Part shown: positions 46,441 to 54,531 of the stretch, one piece after another
Layout: every line of letters begins with the position of its first letter
How positions within the stretch are numbered: the stretch's first letter is position 1
Assembly: GCA_902793335.1 (NCBI GenBank)
Contig: CADBCZ010000001.1
Span: forward strand, 1 to 64,000
Direction: 5' to 3'
DNA length: 64,000 nt
Origin: an uncultured Lachnospiraceae bacterium
Lineage (GTDB): Bacteria > Bacillota > Clostridia > Lachnospirales > Lachnospiraceae
Notes under the pieces: model-generated
Told to the model about the DNA's origin: nothing
The model's database searches: none
Seen by the model: only the letters and a program-made list of their open reading frames with translations
Program-made: the position numbers and the translations under genes

Positions 46441-46451
46441 ATGGTAAGCTT

Positions 46452-47516
46452 TTAATTTTTTCGATTAGGTTTCTCCCTCAAAGTAACAGCATCCTTTGCC
46501 TTCATTCTTTGCCAATCATCAATATCAGCATAGTGTTTTTTGGTTGTATTAACATCTTTATGTCCAAGGACATCAGCTACAAGATATATATCCGATGTTT
46601 GCTGATAAAGGGAAGTACCATAAGTACTACGAAGTTTATGAGGAGTAATTTTCTTAAGAGGAGTAGTTATGGCAGCATACTTTTTGACCATATTTTCAAC
46701 ACTGCGTACCGATATACGTTTTCTCTGTGAGCTTAGAAAAAGAGCATTTTCATGTCCTTCAAACGCAACGATTTTATTTCTTTCTTCAAGATAATCCATC
46801 AAAGCCTCGCGAGCTTCCTCACCGAAGTAAACGTAAGCCTCATAACCACCTTTTCGGACAATCTTGATTCTGTCATAATCGAAATCAACATCGTTGATAT
46901 CAAGTCCTACACATTCGGAAACTCGAATGCCAGTTCCCAGCATAAGGGTTAGGAGAGCAAGATCCCTGACCTTATTCTTTTCATGGTATTTCTGTTGATG
47001 GTCGGTTAATTTATTACCATATTCAACATTATCAAGAAATTGTGCAACCTCATTAGGTTCCATACGTACAATTGCTTTACTGTGAAGTTTTGGCATTTCA
47101 ACAATTTTTGTTGGATCGGAATCAATTTTGCCATTTTTGTACAGATAAGCAAAAAACATTCGTAAAGCAGTTAATTTGCGTTTTAAAGCTTTTTCATTAT
47201 TAGTAAATTGTCGACCGTCTTTTTCATACACTTTGAGATAGTCCATATATTCCTCAATATCTTCAGACTCAATCTGGTCAATGACTGATATTGGTACTTC
47301 GTATAATTCCTTACCCTTTAAAGCCCGATTGTTGGTACACAAGAATTCGAAAAAGGTTTTTATATCTCTGGCATATCCAAGACGGGTTCTTGGAGCCTTG
47401 GAATATTCAATAGACCTAAAATAATTTGAAACATATTTCGGAAGCTCTGAAAGAACATCCCTCATTAATAACACATTATGAATTTCTTCCTGTTCATGAT
47501 AAGTTTTATCAGCCAT
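46452..47516 (-). CDS. XerS-like tyrosine recombinase
   Basis: 354 residues. The N-terminal SAM-like core-binding domain covers about 25-140 and the catalytic domain 150-345. All catalytic residues are present: Arg198 (GTGIRVSE), Lys222 (VRKGGYEAY), His293 and Arg296 (TPHKLRST), His319 (LGHKDVNTT) and Tyr329 (KKHYAD). Length and the HEKNKVRDLALLTLMLGTGI region resemble XerS, the single-protein dif recombinase of streptococci, more than 300-residue XerC/XerD. No phage or ICE genes flank it. AAAGGAG precedes the ATG. Dif-like sites lie just beyond its stop, as difSL does next to xerS, so a role in chromosome dimer resolution is likely but unproven. Confidence 0.8.
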   Translation of the reverse strand: MADKTYHEQEEIHNVLLMRDVLSELPKYVSNYFRSIEYSKAPRTRLGYARDIKTFFEFLCTNNRALKGKELYEVPISVIDQIESEDIEEYMDYLKVYEKDGRQFTNNEKALKRKLTALRMFFAYLYKNGKIDSDPTKIVEMPKLHSKAIVRMEPNEVAQFLDNVEYGNKLTDHQQKYHEKNKVRDLALLTLMLGTGIRVSECVGLDINDVDFDYDRIKIVRKGGYEAYVYFGEEAREALMDYLEERNKIVAFEGHENALFLSSQRKRISVRSVENMVKKYAAITTPLKKITPHKLRSTYGTSLYQQTSDIYLVADVLGHKDVNTTKKHYADIDDWQRMKAKDAVTLREKPNRKN

Positions 47517-47571
47517 ATCAAAAAAACTCCTTTATTATTAAAATAGTTGTTGTATAATAGATATTAATAGA

Positions 47572-47633
47572 AAAATACGTGAATAACGATTATAACGAAA
47601 ATACGTGGTTTTTTAGTATATATATTTTCGTTA
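47572..47633. repeat. Inverted and direct repeats in the recombinase 5' leader
   Basis: TAACGAAAATA (47593-47603) and TATTTTCGTTA (47623-47633) are perfect 11-bp inverted copies 19 bases apart. AAAATACGTG occurs as a direct repeat at 47572-47581 and 47598-47607, spaced 26 bases. All lie between the promoter and start codon of the recombinase gene, so they could be operators, recombinase-binding arms or a leader RNA hairpin. Confidence 0.6.
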
Positions 47634-47669
47634 AACCTGTGTTTTGCGAATAGTTGTATATCTGAATAT

Positions 47670-47698
47670 ACTATACTACTACCATGCAATATTGTCAA
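47670..47698 (-). promoter_or_regulatory. Promoter of the recombinase gene
   Basis: On the minus strand: TTGACA (47693-47698), a 17-base spacer and TATAGT (47670-47675). Initiation near 47663 would leave a leader of about 145 bases. Confidence 0.75.
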
Positions 47699-47702
47699 AT
47701 AA

Positions 47703-47740
47703 AAAGGAAATACTCTAGCCCAAATAAGTCTAGAGTATTT
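47703..47740 (-). terminator. Terminator after the sortase gene
   Basis: Perfect 11-bp stem AAATACTCTAG (47707-47717) and CTAGAGTATTT (47729-47739) with an 11-base loop. On the minus strand it is followed by CCTTTTTATTT, a usable U-tract; the plus strand also shows T-runs. It separates the sortase unit from the recombinase promoter. Confidence 0.7.
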
Positions 47741-47786
47741 TTGTTTCAAAGATAATGACTCAGAAATTAACTTTTAATACCATAAA

Positions 47787-48497
47787 TTAATTATTCGGTA
47801 TAGCTTTAATTACTATGTAACTTTCTTTTGATATGTATTTTGCACATGAAATTATAGTTATTTCTTGTTTATTATTTTGCCGGCAATACTTATCTGTATC
47901 CATCATATTTGAATAATATACTTTATTAACGGTATATTTATCGGTTTTTTCATTGTCGGTAATTAGTATCTCTGTTCCTTTCGTAATCTCTTTAATTCTG
48001 TTTAATGAATGCCCATATAATCTGGATGCATGTCCGCATATTATGTAATTACCTCCTTGAGAATATTCCATATCATCAGCTGCAGTTACTAATTCATAAT
48101 TTTCTAAATGCGTTTCTCTGTCTTTCCCTGTGTATACAATTTTTGCCAAATTAATATCTGGTATTTCTATTATACAATCACCTTTATTGTTTGATTTTGA
48201 TATAGTTTGTTTATTGTTATCACTAATGTGTGCAGTATTTTTATCGATTGTATTTTGATTCAGGTATGTCTCATCAGTAATATTATTATTGTCCTGTTTA
48301 TCTATAACTTCAATTTGTTTATGTAATTCTTTGTAATTATTAATTAATTCCTTTTCTTTTGACTCTTTTTTTTGTATGGAACTTATATTCTTGATAACAA
48401 TAAACATTAGTATTAAATATAAAAGGATACAAATAAGTATTATCAGCTTTATTATTTTTTTATTTCTTTTTATGTTTTTTGAATATGTTGAATTCAT
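47787..48497 (-). CDS. Sortase-family transpeptidase, atypical active site
   Basis: 236 residues. An N-terminal membrane helix (about 16-38) is followed by a charged Asn/Lys-rich stalk and a sortase domain from about 107. The catalytic His156 is in CGHASRLYGHSL and Cys218 in TIISCAKY. Beyond the Cys, where sortases carry an Arg in a motif such as R-Y-I-V, this protein has SYIVIKA (Ser226-Tyr227); no Arg lies in reach. The start overlaps the last 38 bases of the adhesin gene in another frame, so translation is coupled and the adhesin is the obvious substrate. Subfamily is uncertain, class B or D by general look. Confidence 0.75.
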   Translation of the reverse strand: MNSTYSKNIKRNKKIIKLIILICILLYLILMFIVIKNISSIQKKESKEKELINNYKELHKQIEVIDKQDNNNITDETYLNQNTIDKNTAHISDNNKQTISKSNNKGDCIIEIPDINLAKIVYTGKDRETHLENYELVTAADDMEYSQGGNYIICGHASRLYGHSLNRIKEITKGTEILITDNEKTDKYTVNKVYYSNMMDTDKYCRQNNKQEITIISCAKYISKESYIVIKAIPNN

Positions 48498-51400
48498 TGT
48501 TATAGATAAAGATCAATCCTCCTATAATAGATACACATAATAATACAAATATCCAAATGTAATGTTCATTAAAACCTAATTTCAATATTGGTGTATTAGT
48601 TATTTCTAATACTTTAGGCTCAGAAGAATTAAGCGTGAATTTGTATTGATTATTACTTGAGTAATATCCGCGTAAAGTTTTTGACTCAATAAAATAATAA
48701 TCACCATAAGGAAGCTCATTGACAATTATCTCCCCCTTTTTATCTGTTTTATAAACACCAATCTTCTGCTTATTATTGTTATATAAAGTGAATTCTACTC
48801 CTTTAAGACGCTTACCGTTATTAACATCGGATTTAATTATTTTGACACTTGATTTTGAAAGCATATTCTTGAAAGGTTCATTAGTCAGATCAATATCAAT
48901 ATTTTGATTATTAGCTGCTTTTATATCGAATGAATGTACCTCTTCATCAAGATTATATCCTTTTAAAGTTTTTAATTCTTTAATATAATATGCACCTTCA
49001 GGTAATTTACCATTAAAATGTCCATATCCCTTAGAATCTGTAGAAATATAACCTACACAGGTGTTTTGAGGAAGAACTTCACCGGATGTAAATCCATAAT
49101 CAAAATTTTGATAGATACCAAAAACAACACCTTCTAAAGGAATATAAGAATATTGAAGTGTATCTTTATCTATATATGCTTTTTCTCCTAACTTTTGTAG
49201 GTGAATTGAACAGTCACACATAGTATCATTTACTGATTGTTCAACTTTTATAATACCGGTCTTAGAATCCTTAGGTTCAAGGGATGTGCATTTGATATTG
49301 ATTGGATTGGTATCAATTAAGTAATTAGGCGGAGCAGCTTCTTCTATACAATAATAATTACCAAATTCTAATGGTTCAAAGTTAATTACTCCTTTTGAAT
49401 CCGAAGAACATACCATAATTTTTTCATTTTTTTCATTGTATAACGCATAGGAAACATTATTTAAAGGTGCATACTGCATTTTATATGAAAAATATGTACC
49501 ATTCTCACTTTCATGTTGTTCAGATCCGGTAAATTGTTCACCATATTTGATTAGGTTAATTTTATATTTTTGTTTAGCATTAAATACATGTAATTTTGCT
49601 AAATATTCTTCTTTACTGTCAGCTTTTAATTCGAATTTTTCTTTGTTAACAATTACAGATTCTTCATTAAGTACAATACCGTCTGGTACTTGTAATTCCT
49701 TAATATAATAGTCGGCATATACAAGATTTTTAAATATTATTTCGCCTTTTTCATTAGAAGTTGCTTTTTTGATTAAGGTATCTTTAGGAATAATTACATT
49801 CCCGGTAGGATCACATATATCTTTCAAAGAGAAAATACCAAATGTACAATTAGAAATAGGTATCTTTTTTGCATCCTTAGATGACGGATCGCTGCTTATA
49901 TCAGTTGTATATTTATATAAATCAATGCAACATTTCTTGAATTTGTTAAATATATTAATTTTTTGCTCAGGATATGAACCATCTACTTTTTTAATCTCAA
50001 AATCTGTCTTATCCTGTTCTAATATATATAGTGGATTAGTATTAGACTCCTTAATATAATATTTACCCGGAATAAGATCATTGACATAAGCATCTCCATT
50101 ATTATCGGTCTTAAGTTCAAGGACTTTTTGGTCTTTTTGATAAATCATAACACCTTTAAATGAAATATCTTCAGATGCATATAAATCAAAGCTTACATTA
50201 GGTACATTCACTTTACTATCAGTATTGATAATACCATTTTCTTCACTATTAAATTTTATAGTTTCACCTGTTTTATGGATGTGTAATTTACCAAGAATCG
50301 GCGAATTCTGAACTGCAATCGCAATACTCAAGTGATTCTCATCTATCACAAATTCATGTCCATTCCAATCATTAATATAATTATTTCCGGCTTTTGATTC
50401 AATAACTTTAAATTTACCTTCAGGGTTTTTCGCTGAAACATATAAATTACCGGAAACATATCTATTGTTTTCCGTACTATAGGTCATATTCTTATAAAAC
50501 GAATAATCGCCTATAGTATTATCAAATTGTAAAATTTGAAATTCTGCATCAGGTATAAATTCACCTGTGATACTATCAGTTTTAATTAAATCAATACTTC
50601 CAATTAATAGATTAAGTGTATATGAATCAGAAGCTTTACTTTCAGTATGTGATATTCCGACAACCTCCTGATTATCTTTAAAATTTTTATCTGTACACCT
50701 CCACTCTTTTGAAACAACTTTATTAAATTTGGTTGTTTGATCTACCTTAGCAGTGTAAATTCCGGGAGATAATGTATTTAAAGAATCTGTAGGTATTTTA
50801 AAAGTAAATTCAGAATCATAACTTTCAGCAGCCGGATCAGTTATATCTGTAATTACTGTTTCGTTATTAGATGGATTAATTAAGCTTGAAGTTCTGTTAA
50901 ATTCGGAAACAGATGCATTAACTTCATCAGTTTTACAAGTGATTTTATCACTAATAATAAAACTGCCATCATCATTTAAATGTAAATAATTGTTTTTAGG
51001 TTTTGAAAATGAAAAAGTACTCTTTTGAAAACTACCTGTTTTTTCAGAATATATAGCTTGGCAACAAGCCTTATATAAGGCCTTTGTTTTCTTTTCCAGA
51101 TTGCCGGTATTCTTTTTGAATGAGATATTATTAAAATCAACACCCTGGTCTTTATATTTATCACCATATTTGTGTATTAGACTGTGAACTACTATCTGAG
51201 TCATATAATAATCTTTTAAAAAATTATCTGTTGTATAGCCTTTGTTCGCTTTCGTATTCCACTTAGTAGTACCTAAATGCATTGCAAGAGCTATACGGGC
51301 ACGTAATTCATCACTATATACAGATTTATCCTCATCATAGTTTTTGTCTTCATTGAAATGATTCTTATAGTTAACACAATAATATAATGTATCACCTGAA

Positions 51401-51657
51401 TGTTTCATTGAAGTTCGATAATCTGAACCTGAGTCTTTGTATGTAGCCAATGCTATCAAGGTAACTCCGTCGGATTCATACAAATATTCATTAGAATTAA
51501 TATCAGGCGGTATCTTCTCTTTCAAAGTTTTATAGTTGTAGCAAGAAACCTTCATGGCATAAACATTAGTATTGATTGATATAATAGAAATTAAAAATGT
51601 AAAAAAAGTAATTAAAGTATAAAATAGATGTTTTCTATTAAAAAATAGATTATACAT
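48460..51657 (-). CDS. Surface adhesin with thioester-like and SpaA/Cna-B repeats
   Basis: 1065 residues. A signal peptide (about 1-34, ending VYA) leads to an N-terminal region with YYCVNY and YYMTQIVVHSLI. Their Cys and Gln have the layout of the internal thioester of Gram-positive adhesins. At least six SpaA/Cna-B-type domains follow from about 350, each with a Lys in a strand such as IDLIKTD and a terminal E such as YYIKE, the pattern of self-formed isopeptide bonds. The C-terminus has a membrane helix and a KKHKKK tail, but no LPxTG: the usual place reads NTPILKLGFN. It may be attached by the adjacent atypical sortase through a non-canonical signal, or remain in the membrane. Confidence 0.8.
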   Translation of the reverse strand: MYNLFFNRKHLFYTLITFFTFLISIISINTNVYAMKVSCYNYKTLKEKIPPDINSNEYLYESDGVTLIALATYKDSGSDYRTSMKHSGDTLYYCVNYKNHFNEDKNYDEDKSVYSDELRARIALAMHLGTTKWNTKANKGYTTDNFLKDYYMTQIVVHSLIHKYGDKYKDQGVDFNNISFKKNTGNLEKKTKALYKACCQAIYSEKTGSFQKSTFSFSKPKNNYLHLNDDGSFIISDKITCKTDEVNASVSEFNRTSSLINPSNNETVITDITDPAAESYDSEFTFKIPTDSLNTLSPGIYTAKVDQTTKFNKVVSKEWRCTDKNFKDNQEVVGISHTESKASDSYTLNLLIGSIDLIKTDSITGEFIPDAEFQILQFDNTIGDYSFYKNMTYSTENNRYVSGNLYVSAKNPEGKFKVIESKAGNNYINDWNGHEFVIDENHLSIAIAVQNSPILGKLHIHKTGETIKFNSEENGIINTDSKVNVPNVSFDLYASEDISFKGVMIYQKDQKVLELKTDNNGDAYVNDLIPGKYYIKESNTNPLYILEQDKTDFEIKKVDGSYPEQKINIFNKFKKCCIDLYKYTTDISSDPSSKDAKKIPISNCTFGIFSLKDICDPTGNVIIPKDTLIKKATSNEKGEIIFKNLVYADYYIKELQVPDGIVLNEESVIVNKEKFELKADSKEEYLAKLHVFNAKQKYKINLIKYGEQFTGSEQHESENGTYFSYKMQYAPLNNVSYALYNEKNEKIMVCSSDSKGVINFEPLEFGNYYCIEEAAPPNYLIDTNPINIKCTSLEPKDSKTGIIKVEQSVNDTMCDCSIHLQKLGEKAYIDKDTLQYSYIPLEGVVFGIYQNFDYGFTSGEVLPQNTCVGYISTDSKGYGHFNGKLPEGAYYIKELKTLKGYNLDEEVHSFDIKAANNQNIDIDLTNEPFKNMLSKSSVKIIKSDVNNGKRLKGVEFTLYNNNKQKIGVYKTDKKGEIIVNELPYGDYYFIESKTLRGYYSSNNQYKFTLNSSEPKVLEITNTPILKLGFNEHYIWIFVLLCVSIIGGLIFIYNNEFNIFKKHKKK

Positions 51658-51677
51658 AAATGTCCTTTCCGGACATT
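51655..51677 (-). promoter_or_regulatory. Hairpin over the adhesin ribosome binding site
   Basis: On the minus strand AATGTCC, loop GGAAA, GGACATT form a perfect 7-bp hairpin (51659-51677) directly before the ATG at 51657. The ribosome site GGAAAGGA is partly in the loop and partly in the 3' arm, so folding could limit translation. Confidence 0.55.
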
Positions 51678-51713
51678 ACGCGTGAATAAAAATTGGAATT
51701 ATAGAGTAAAACG

Positions 51714-51742
51714 ATTATTACACACATAAAAAAGATTGTCAA
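51714..51742 (-). promoter_or_regulatory. Promoter of the adhesin-sortase unit
   Basis: On the minus strand: TTGACA (51737-51742), a 17-base spacer and AATAAT (51714-51719). A second TTGACA lies 22 bases upstream (51759-51764), without a matching -10. Confidence 0.55.
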
Positions 51743-51771
51743 TATATAAATGGCAAATTGTCAAAATAATT

Positions 51772-52089
51772 TCAATCACATGTATATAAAGGAATTAAAA
51801 GATAGCATCCTGTATGAATATTATCACTTTTCAAATTATTGATATTCTTAATTTCATTAATGTAGTCACTGACTTGAGAAGGTGTAAGTGCATATTCTTC
51901 TGCTATAGAAGATAAAGTATCACCTTCTTCTATCTCTATCGATATAAATGACTTTTCAAAATTGGAGTAAGCATCGGCTTTAGCTTTATTCAAAATACAA
52001 ATTGAAAGAAAAATAATTATAAAAAATATTACTATACTTAACATAATATAATTAATGTTAACTAATCTTTTGAAATTTCTTATCTTCAT
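51772..52089 (-). CDS. yneA: YneA-like SOS cell-division inhibitor (LysM protein)
   Basis: 105 residues: one N-terminal membrane helix (about 14-33), then a LysM domain (about 50-100, IEIEEGDTLSSIAEEYALTP written here in part as EGDTLSSIAEEYA). Size, topology and divergent placement from lexA match YneA of Bacillus, which halts septation after DNA damage. The promoter carries LexA boxes between -35 and -10 and just downstream, which predicts tight SOS control. GGAGG is present before the ATG. Confidence 0.85.
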   Translation of the reverse strand: MKIRNFKRLVNINYIMLSIVIFFIIIFLSICILNKAKADAYSNFEKSFISIEIEEGDTLSSIAEEYALTPSQVSDYINEIKNINNLKSDNIHTGCYLLIPLYTCD

Positions 52090-52114
52090 GGTAACAACCT
52101 CCTTATTAACGATA

Positions 52115-52128
52115 CGAATGTATGTTCG
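52115..52128. promoter_or_regulatory. LexA box 1
   Basis: CGAATGTATGTTCG, one mismatch from the Gram-positive SOS box core CGAAC-N4-GTTCG. It lies just downstream of the yneA -10. Confidence 0.8.
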
Positions 52129-52134
52129 AGTTAT

Positions 52135-52163
52135 AATATAACAAACATTTGTTCTTTTGTCAA
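52135..52163 (-). promoter_or_regulatory. yneA promoter containing LexA box 2
   Basis: Minus strand: TTGACA (52158-52163), a 17-base spacer and TATATT (52135-52140). The spacer contains CAAACATTTGTTCT (52142-52155), a weaker SOS box match, so LexA would sit directly on the polymerase site. Confidence 0.8.
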
Positions 52164-52183
52164 TATAAAAAAGAAAATATGTT

Positions 52184-52211
52184 CGGAATATTTGTTCCGA
52201 ATAAATGTTTG
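52184..52211. promoter_or_regulatory. LexA boxes 3 and 4
   Basis: Box 3, GGAATATTTGTTCC (52185-52198), and box 4, CGAATAAATGTTTG (52198-52211), share one base. Box 4 overlaps the -35 of the lexA promoter, fitting autoregulation. Confidence 0.75.
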
Positions 52212-52237
52212 CTTTTTACATTTACTTATGATATGAT
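52209..52237 (+). promoter_or_regulatory. lexA promoter
   Basis: TTGCTT (52209-52214), a 17-base spacer and TATGAT (52232-52237); the start codon is at 52295 after AAGGAG. Confidence 0.65.
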
Positions 52238-52294
52238 AAAATCAGTAATTAATAATACATCAATTAATTTATATTATATAAGGAGTGATTATTT

Positions 52295-52906
52295 ATGCCC
52301 GGTAAGATAAGTACCAAGCAACAGGAAATTCTTGATTATATTAAGAATAATATTCTCAACAAGGGTTATCCGCCATCTGTTAGAGAGATATGTGAAGCTG
52401 TCAAACTTAAGTCTACTTCTTCTGTTCACTCACATTTAGAGACATTGGAAAAGAACGGATATATCAGAAGAGATCCTACAAAGCCTCGTACTATTGAAAT
52501 ATTAGATGATAGTTTTGGATTAACCAGACGTGAACTGGTCAATGTTCCGATTATTGGACAGGTCACAGCAGGCGAACCTATACTTGCTGTTGAACATATT
52601 GATGGATACTTTCCTGTTCCGCCTGAATATTTACATAATAAGTCTACATTTATGCTTAAAGTTAAGGGTGAAAGTATGATTAATGTAGGTATATATGACG
52701 GCGATCTCATTCTTGTCGAAGAACAACCAACTGCAGCTAACAATGACATTGTAGTAGCTTTAGTTGATGACAGTGCTACTGTCAAAAGATTTTTTAAAGA
52801 AAATGGTCATTACAGACTACAACCCGAGAATGATTATATGGAACCTATTATCGTTGATAATGTCTCTATTTTGGGCAAAGTTATCGGACTGTTCAGAACT
52901 TTTTAG
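52295..52906 (+). CDS. lexA: LexA repressor
   Basis: SOS repressor, 203 residues. A winged HTH covers about 1-70. The autocleavage site is Ala92-Gly93 in QVTAGEPI, and the catalytic pair is Ser127 (KGESM) and Lys164 (ATVKRF), all intact. RecA filaments stimulate cleavage in this family. The gene is divergent from yneA with four LexA boxes between them and is the only plus-strand gene right of 44.3 kb. Confidence 0.98.
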   Translation: MPGKISTKQQEILDYIKNNILNKGYPPSVREICEAVKLKSTSSVHSHLETLEKNGYIRRDPTKPRTIEILDDSFGLTRRELVNVPIIGQVTAGEPILAVEHIDGYFPVPPEYLHNKSTFMLKVKGESMINVGIYDGDLILVEEQPTAANNDIVVALVDDSATVKRFFKENGHYRLQPENDYMEPIIVDNVSILGKVIGLFRTF

Positions 52907-52925
52907 AACCAACTATTAATAACAA

Positions 52926-52970
52926 AAGACCTATGTAATAATTTAATTTAAATTATTACATAGGTCTTAT
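52926..52970. terminator. Bidirectional terminator after lexA
   Basis: Perfect 19-bp stem, AAGACCTATGTAATAATTT (52926-52944) and its inverted copy (52950-52968), loop AATTT, A-run before and T-rich sequence after. It is shared with the convergent gene at 52973. Confidence 0.9.
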
Positions 52971-52972
52971 TT

Positions 52973-53302
52973 TCAACTAATAACAATATCACAATAGAAA
53001 CCTTCTTTATTTTCTTTACAACTCGCATATCTGTAACGAACTCTGTTTCCTTCATTAAAACGAACATAGAATGAAGAATAATAATATCCGGTTTCCTCCA
53101 TGAAAGCACTTGCTAATTTTGCAGCAGCTTCAACAGAAAATTTATGTAAATGAATGTCTACGATAAATCTGTTGGATTTGATCATCACACTACTGTTCTC
53201 TATCTCATCATGTTCATTCAATGCTGTTTTTAAAATACCCTGTGTCAAAACATCTGCTGAAAGCTTAATTTCCGACACATAATTATTCAAAATAGAAACC
53301 AT
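52973..53302 (-). CDS. Small conserved protein of unknown function
   Basis: 109 residues, no signal peptide or membrane helix. The sequence looks like a compact alpha/beta domain, ending in RYRYASCKENKEGFYCDIV. It resembles a small uncharacterised family (possibly DUF6762) that I associate with Lachnospiraceae and relatives, but the number is from memory. It is followed 27 bases upstream on the same strand by the HD-GYP gene, so the two may be co-transcribed. Confidence 0.6.
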   Translation of the reverse strand: MVSILNNYVSEIKLSADVLTQGILKTALNEHDEIENSSVMIKSNRFIVDIHLHKFSVEAAAKLASAFMEETGYYYSSFYVRFNEGNRVRYRYASCKENKEGFYCDIVIS

Positions 53303-53329
53303 ATATTTATTAAGCTCCTTAGATATAAA

Positions 53330-54517
53330 TTAATAAATCTGATGATCAGGCATTGATTTAAGAATCATTTCAAATTCAACAAAATGGTCCTTGAATAATT
53401 CAACAACATCCGGATCAAATTGTGTTCCACTGTTTTTTACTATTTCATTATAAGTGTCATCCAATGACCAGCCACCTTTATAATAACGCTCAGAGGTTAA
53501 AGCATCAAAAACATCACATACAGCCATTAAACGACTAATATATGCAATCTCCTCACCTTTCATTCCAAGGTATCCCGAACCGTCCCAACGCTCGTGATGT
53601 TGCAAGGCAATAGTTTTTGCAATCTGGAGTATTTCACCGGGACATTTTGAAAGAAGCGCTTCACCATACAAAACATGACTTTTCATTATTGAATATTCTT
53701 CTTCTGTTAGTCTGTCGGGTTTGTCAAGAATCTCTTCCGGAATCATAAGCTTACCGATATCATGCATCATTGCTGCTACAGATAGTTTATCTACATATTC
53801 AGCAGTAAAACCAGAAGCAGTTCCTAATATTTTCATATATTCAGCCACACGACGTATATGTTCACCTGTTACTTTTGATTTACTCTCGGATAATTCCGAG
53901 AATGCATATATCAGCTCTTTCTGACTATTATTGAGATCATGGTTGGCTTCGATAGTCTTATCAAGCATAAACATATTACGCTCTACAATATAATACGAAA
54001 AAAGTGTTGTTAATAATATGAAAACTACATTGATAAATCCGCCATATACAATTGCCTCTGTAATATTATTAAAATTTTGTGATATCATGCCATTAAATAA
54101 AATAAATCTCAACATCAGGATAATAAATATACAGATACAGTCAATTACCGAAGCAATAATGATAAGTTTTTTATCACAATAAACCGTAGCTATCAATATG
54201 GAAAAAATAAGAAGAACTATATAATTATAAGACAAAAAAGTGGACATCAAAAAAACAACCGAAATACAACATAGTATGACTATGTTTTTGATCCATAATT
54301 GTTCCATGTGAAGTATATCCACTATTACAGTAGGTATAAAAAGCAACACAATACTTGCAACAAAGATGATCATACATGAAATCATATCATAATTATAATA
54401 TTTTGTACTTGTAAATAGCCATAATGAAATTAAAAATAATATGGTAATTCTCAAACATTTTGAGGCTATTTTATTAACATCAATTACATTTCGTCTGTAT
54501 AATAAGTCCTTGTCCAT
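53330..54517 (-). CDS. Membrane HD-GYP-type phosphodiesterase
   Basis: 395 residues. Six to seven membrane helices fill about 20-180, a short linker follows, and an HD-GYP domain covers about 205-385. Metal ligands include HDIGK (His252, Asp253), the HVLYGE His and HHERWDGSGY. The name-giving Gly-Tyr-Pro is Gly-Tyr-Leu here (315-317). The family hydrolyses cyclic di-GMP, so it could oppose the GGDEF protein at 17.1 kb; some variant HD-GYP proteins have other nucleotide substrates. The signal sensed by the membrane part is unknown. Confidence 0.82.
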   Translation of the reverse strand: MDKDLLYRRNVIDVNKIASKCLRITILFLISLWLFTSTKYYNYDMISCMIIFVASIVLLFIPTVIVDILHMEQLWIKNIVILCCISVVFLMSTFLSYNYIVLLIFSILIATVYCDKKLIIIASVIDCICIFIILMLRFILFNGMISQNFNNITEAIVYGGFINVVFILLTTLFSYYIVERNMFMLDKTIEANHDLNNSQKELIYAFSELSESKSKVTGEHIRRVAEYMKILGTASGFTAEYVDKLSVAAMMHDIGKLMIPEEILDKPDRLTEEEYSIMKSHVLYGEALLSKCPGEILQIAKTIALQHHERWDGSGYLGMKGEEIAYISRLMAVCDVFDALTSERYYKGGWSLDDTYNEIVKNSGTQFDPDVVELFKDHFVEFEMILKSMPDHQIY

Positions 54518-54531
54518 ATAAATATATTCCT

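Larger units (their letters stand above)
46115..46451. other. Intergenic region with two dif-like sites and a dyad
   Basis: About 330 bases between the esterase and recombinase genes. They hold two 28-bp Xer-type sites (46341-46368 and 46413-46440), a 9-bp dyad between them, and 8-bp inverted arms AATCGGTT (46324-46331) and AACCGATT (46365-46372) around the first site. The rest, to about 46320, is plain AT-rich sequence that may contain the esterase promoter on the minus strand. Confidence 0.6.

Noticed and set aside
46371..46730. 119-residue plus-strand frame across the dif-like sites and the recombinase C-terminus
   Set aside because: Antisense to a clearly conserved recombinase; no ribosome site.
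46452..47516. Prophage or integrative element marked by the tyrosine recombinase
   Set aside because: No phage, relaxase or excisionase genes and no attachment-site duplication flank it; length and context fit a XerS-type housekeeping recombinase better.
47564..47749. 61-residue minus-strand frame upstream of the recombinase
   Set aside because: It covers the promoter and repeat structures of the recombinase leader and shows no protein-like features.
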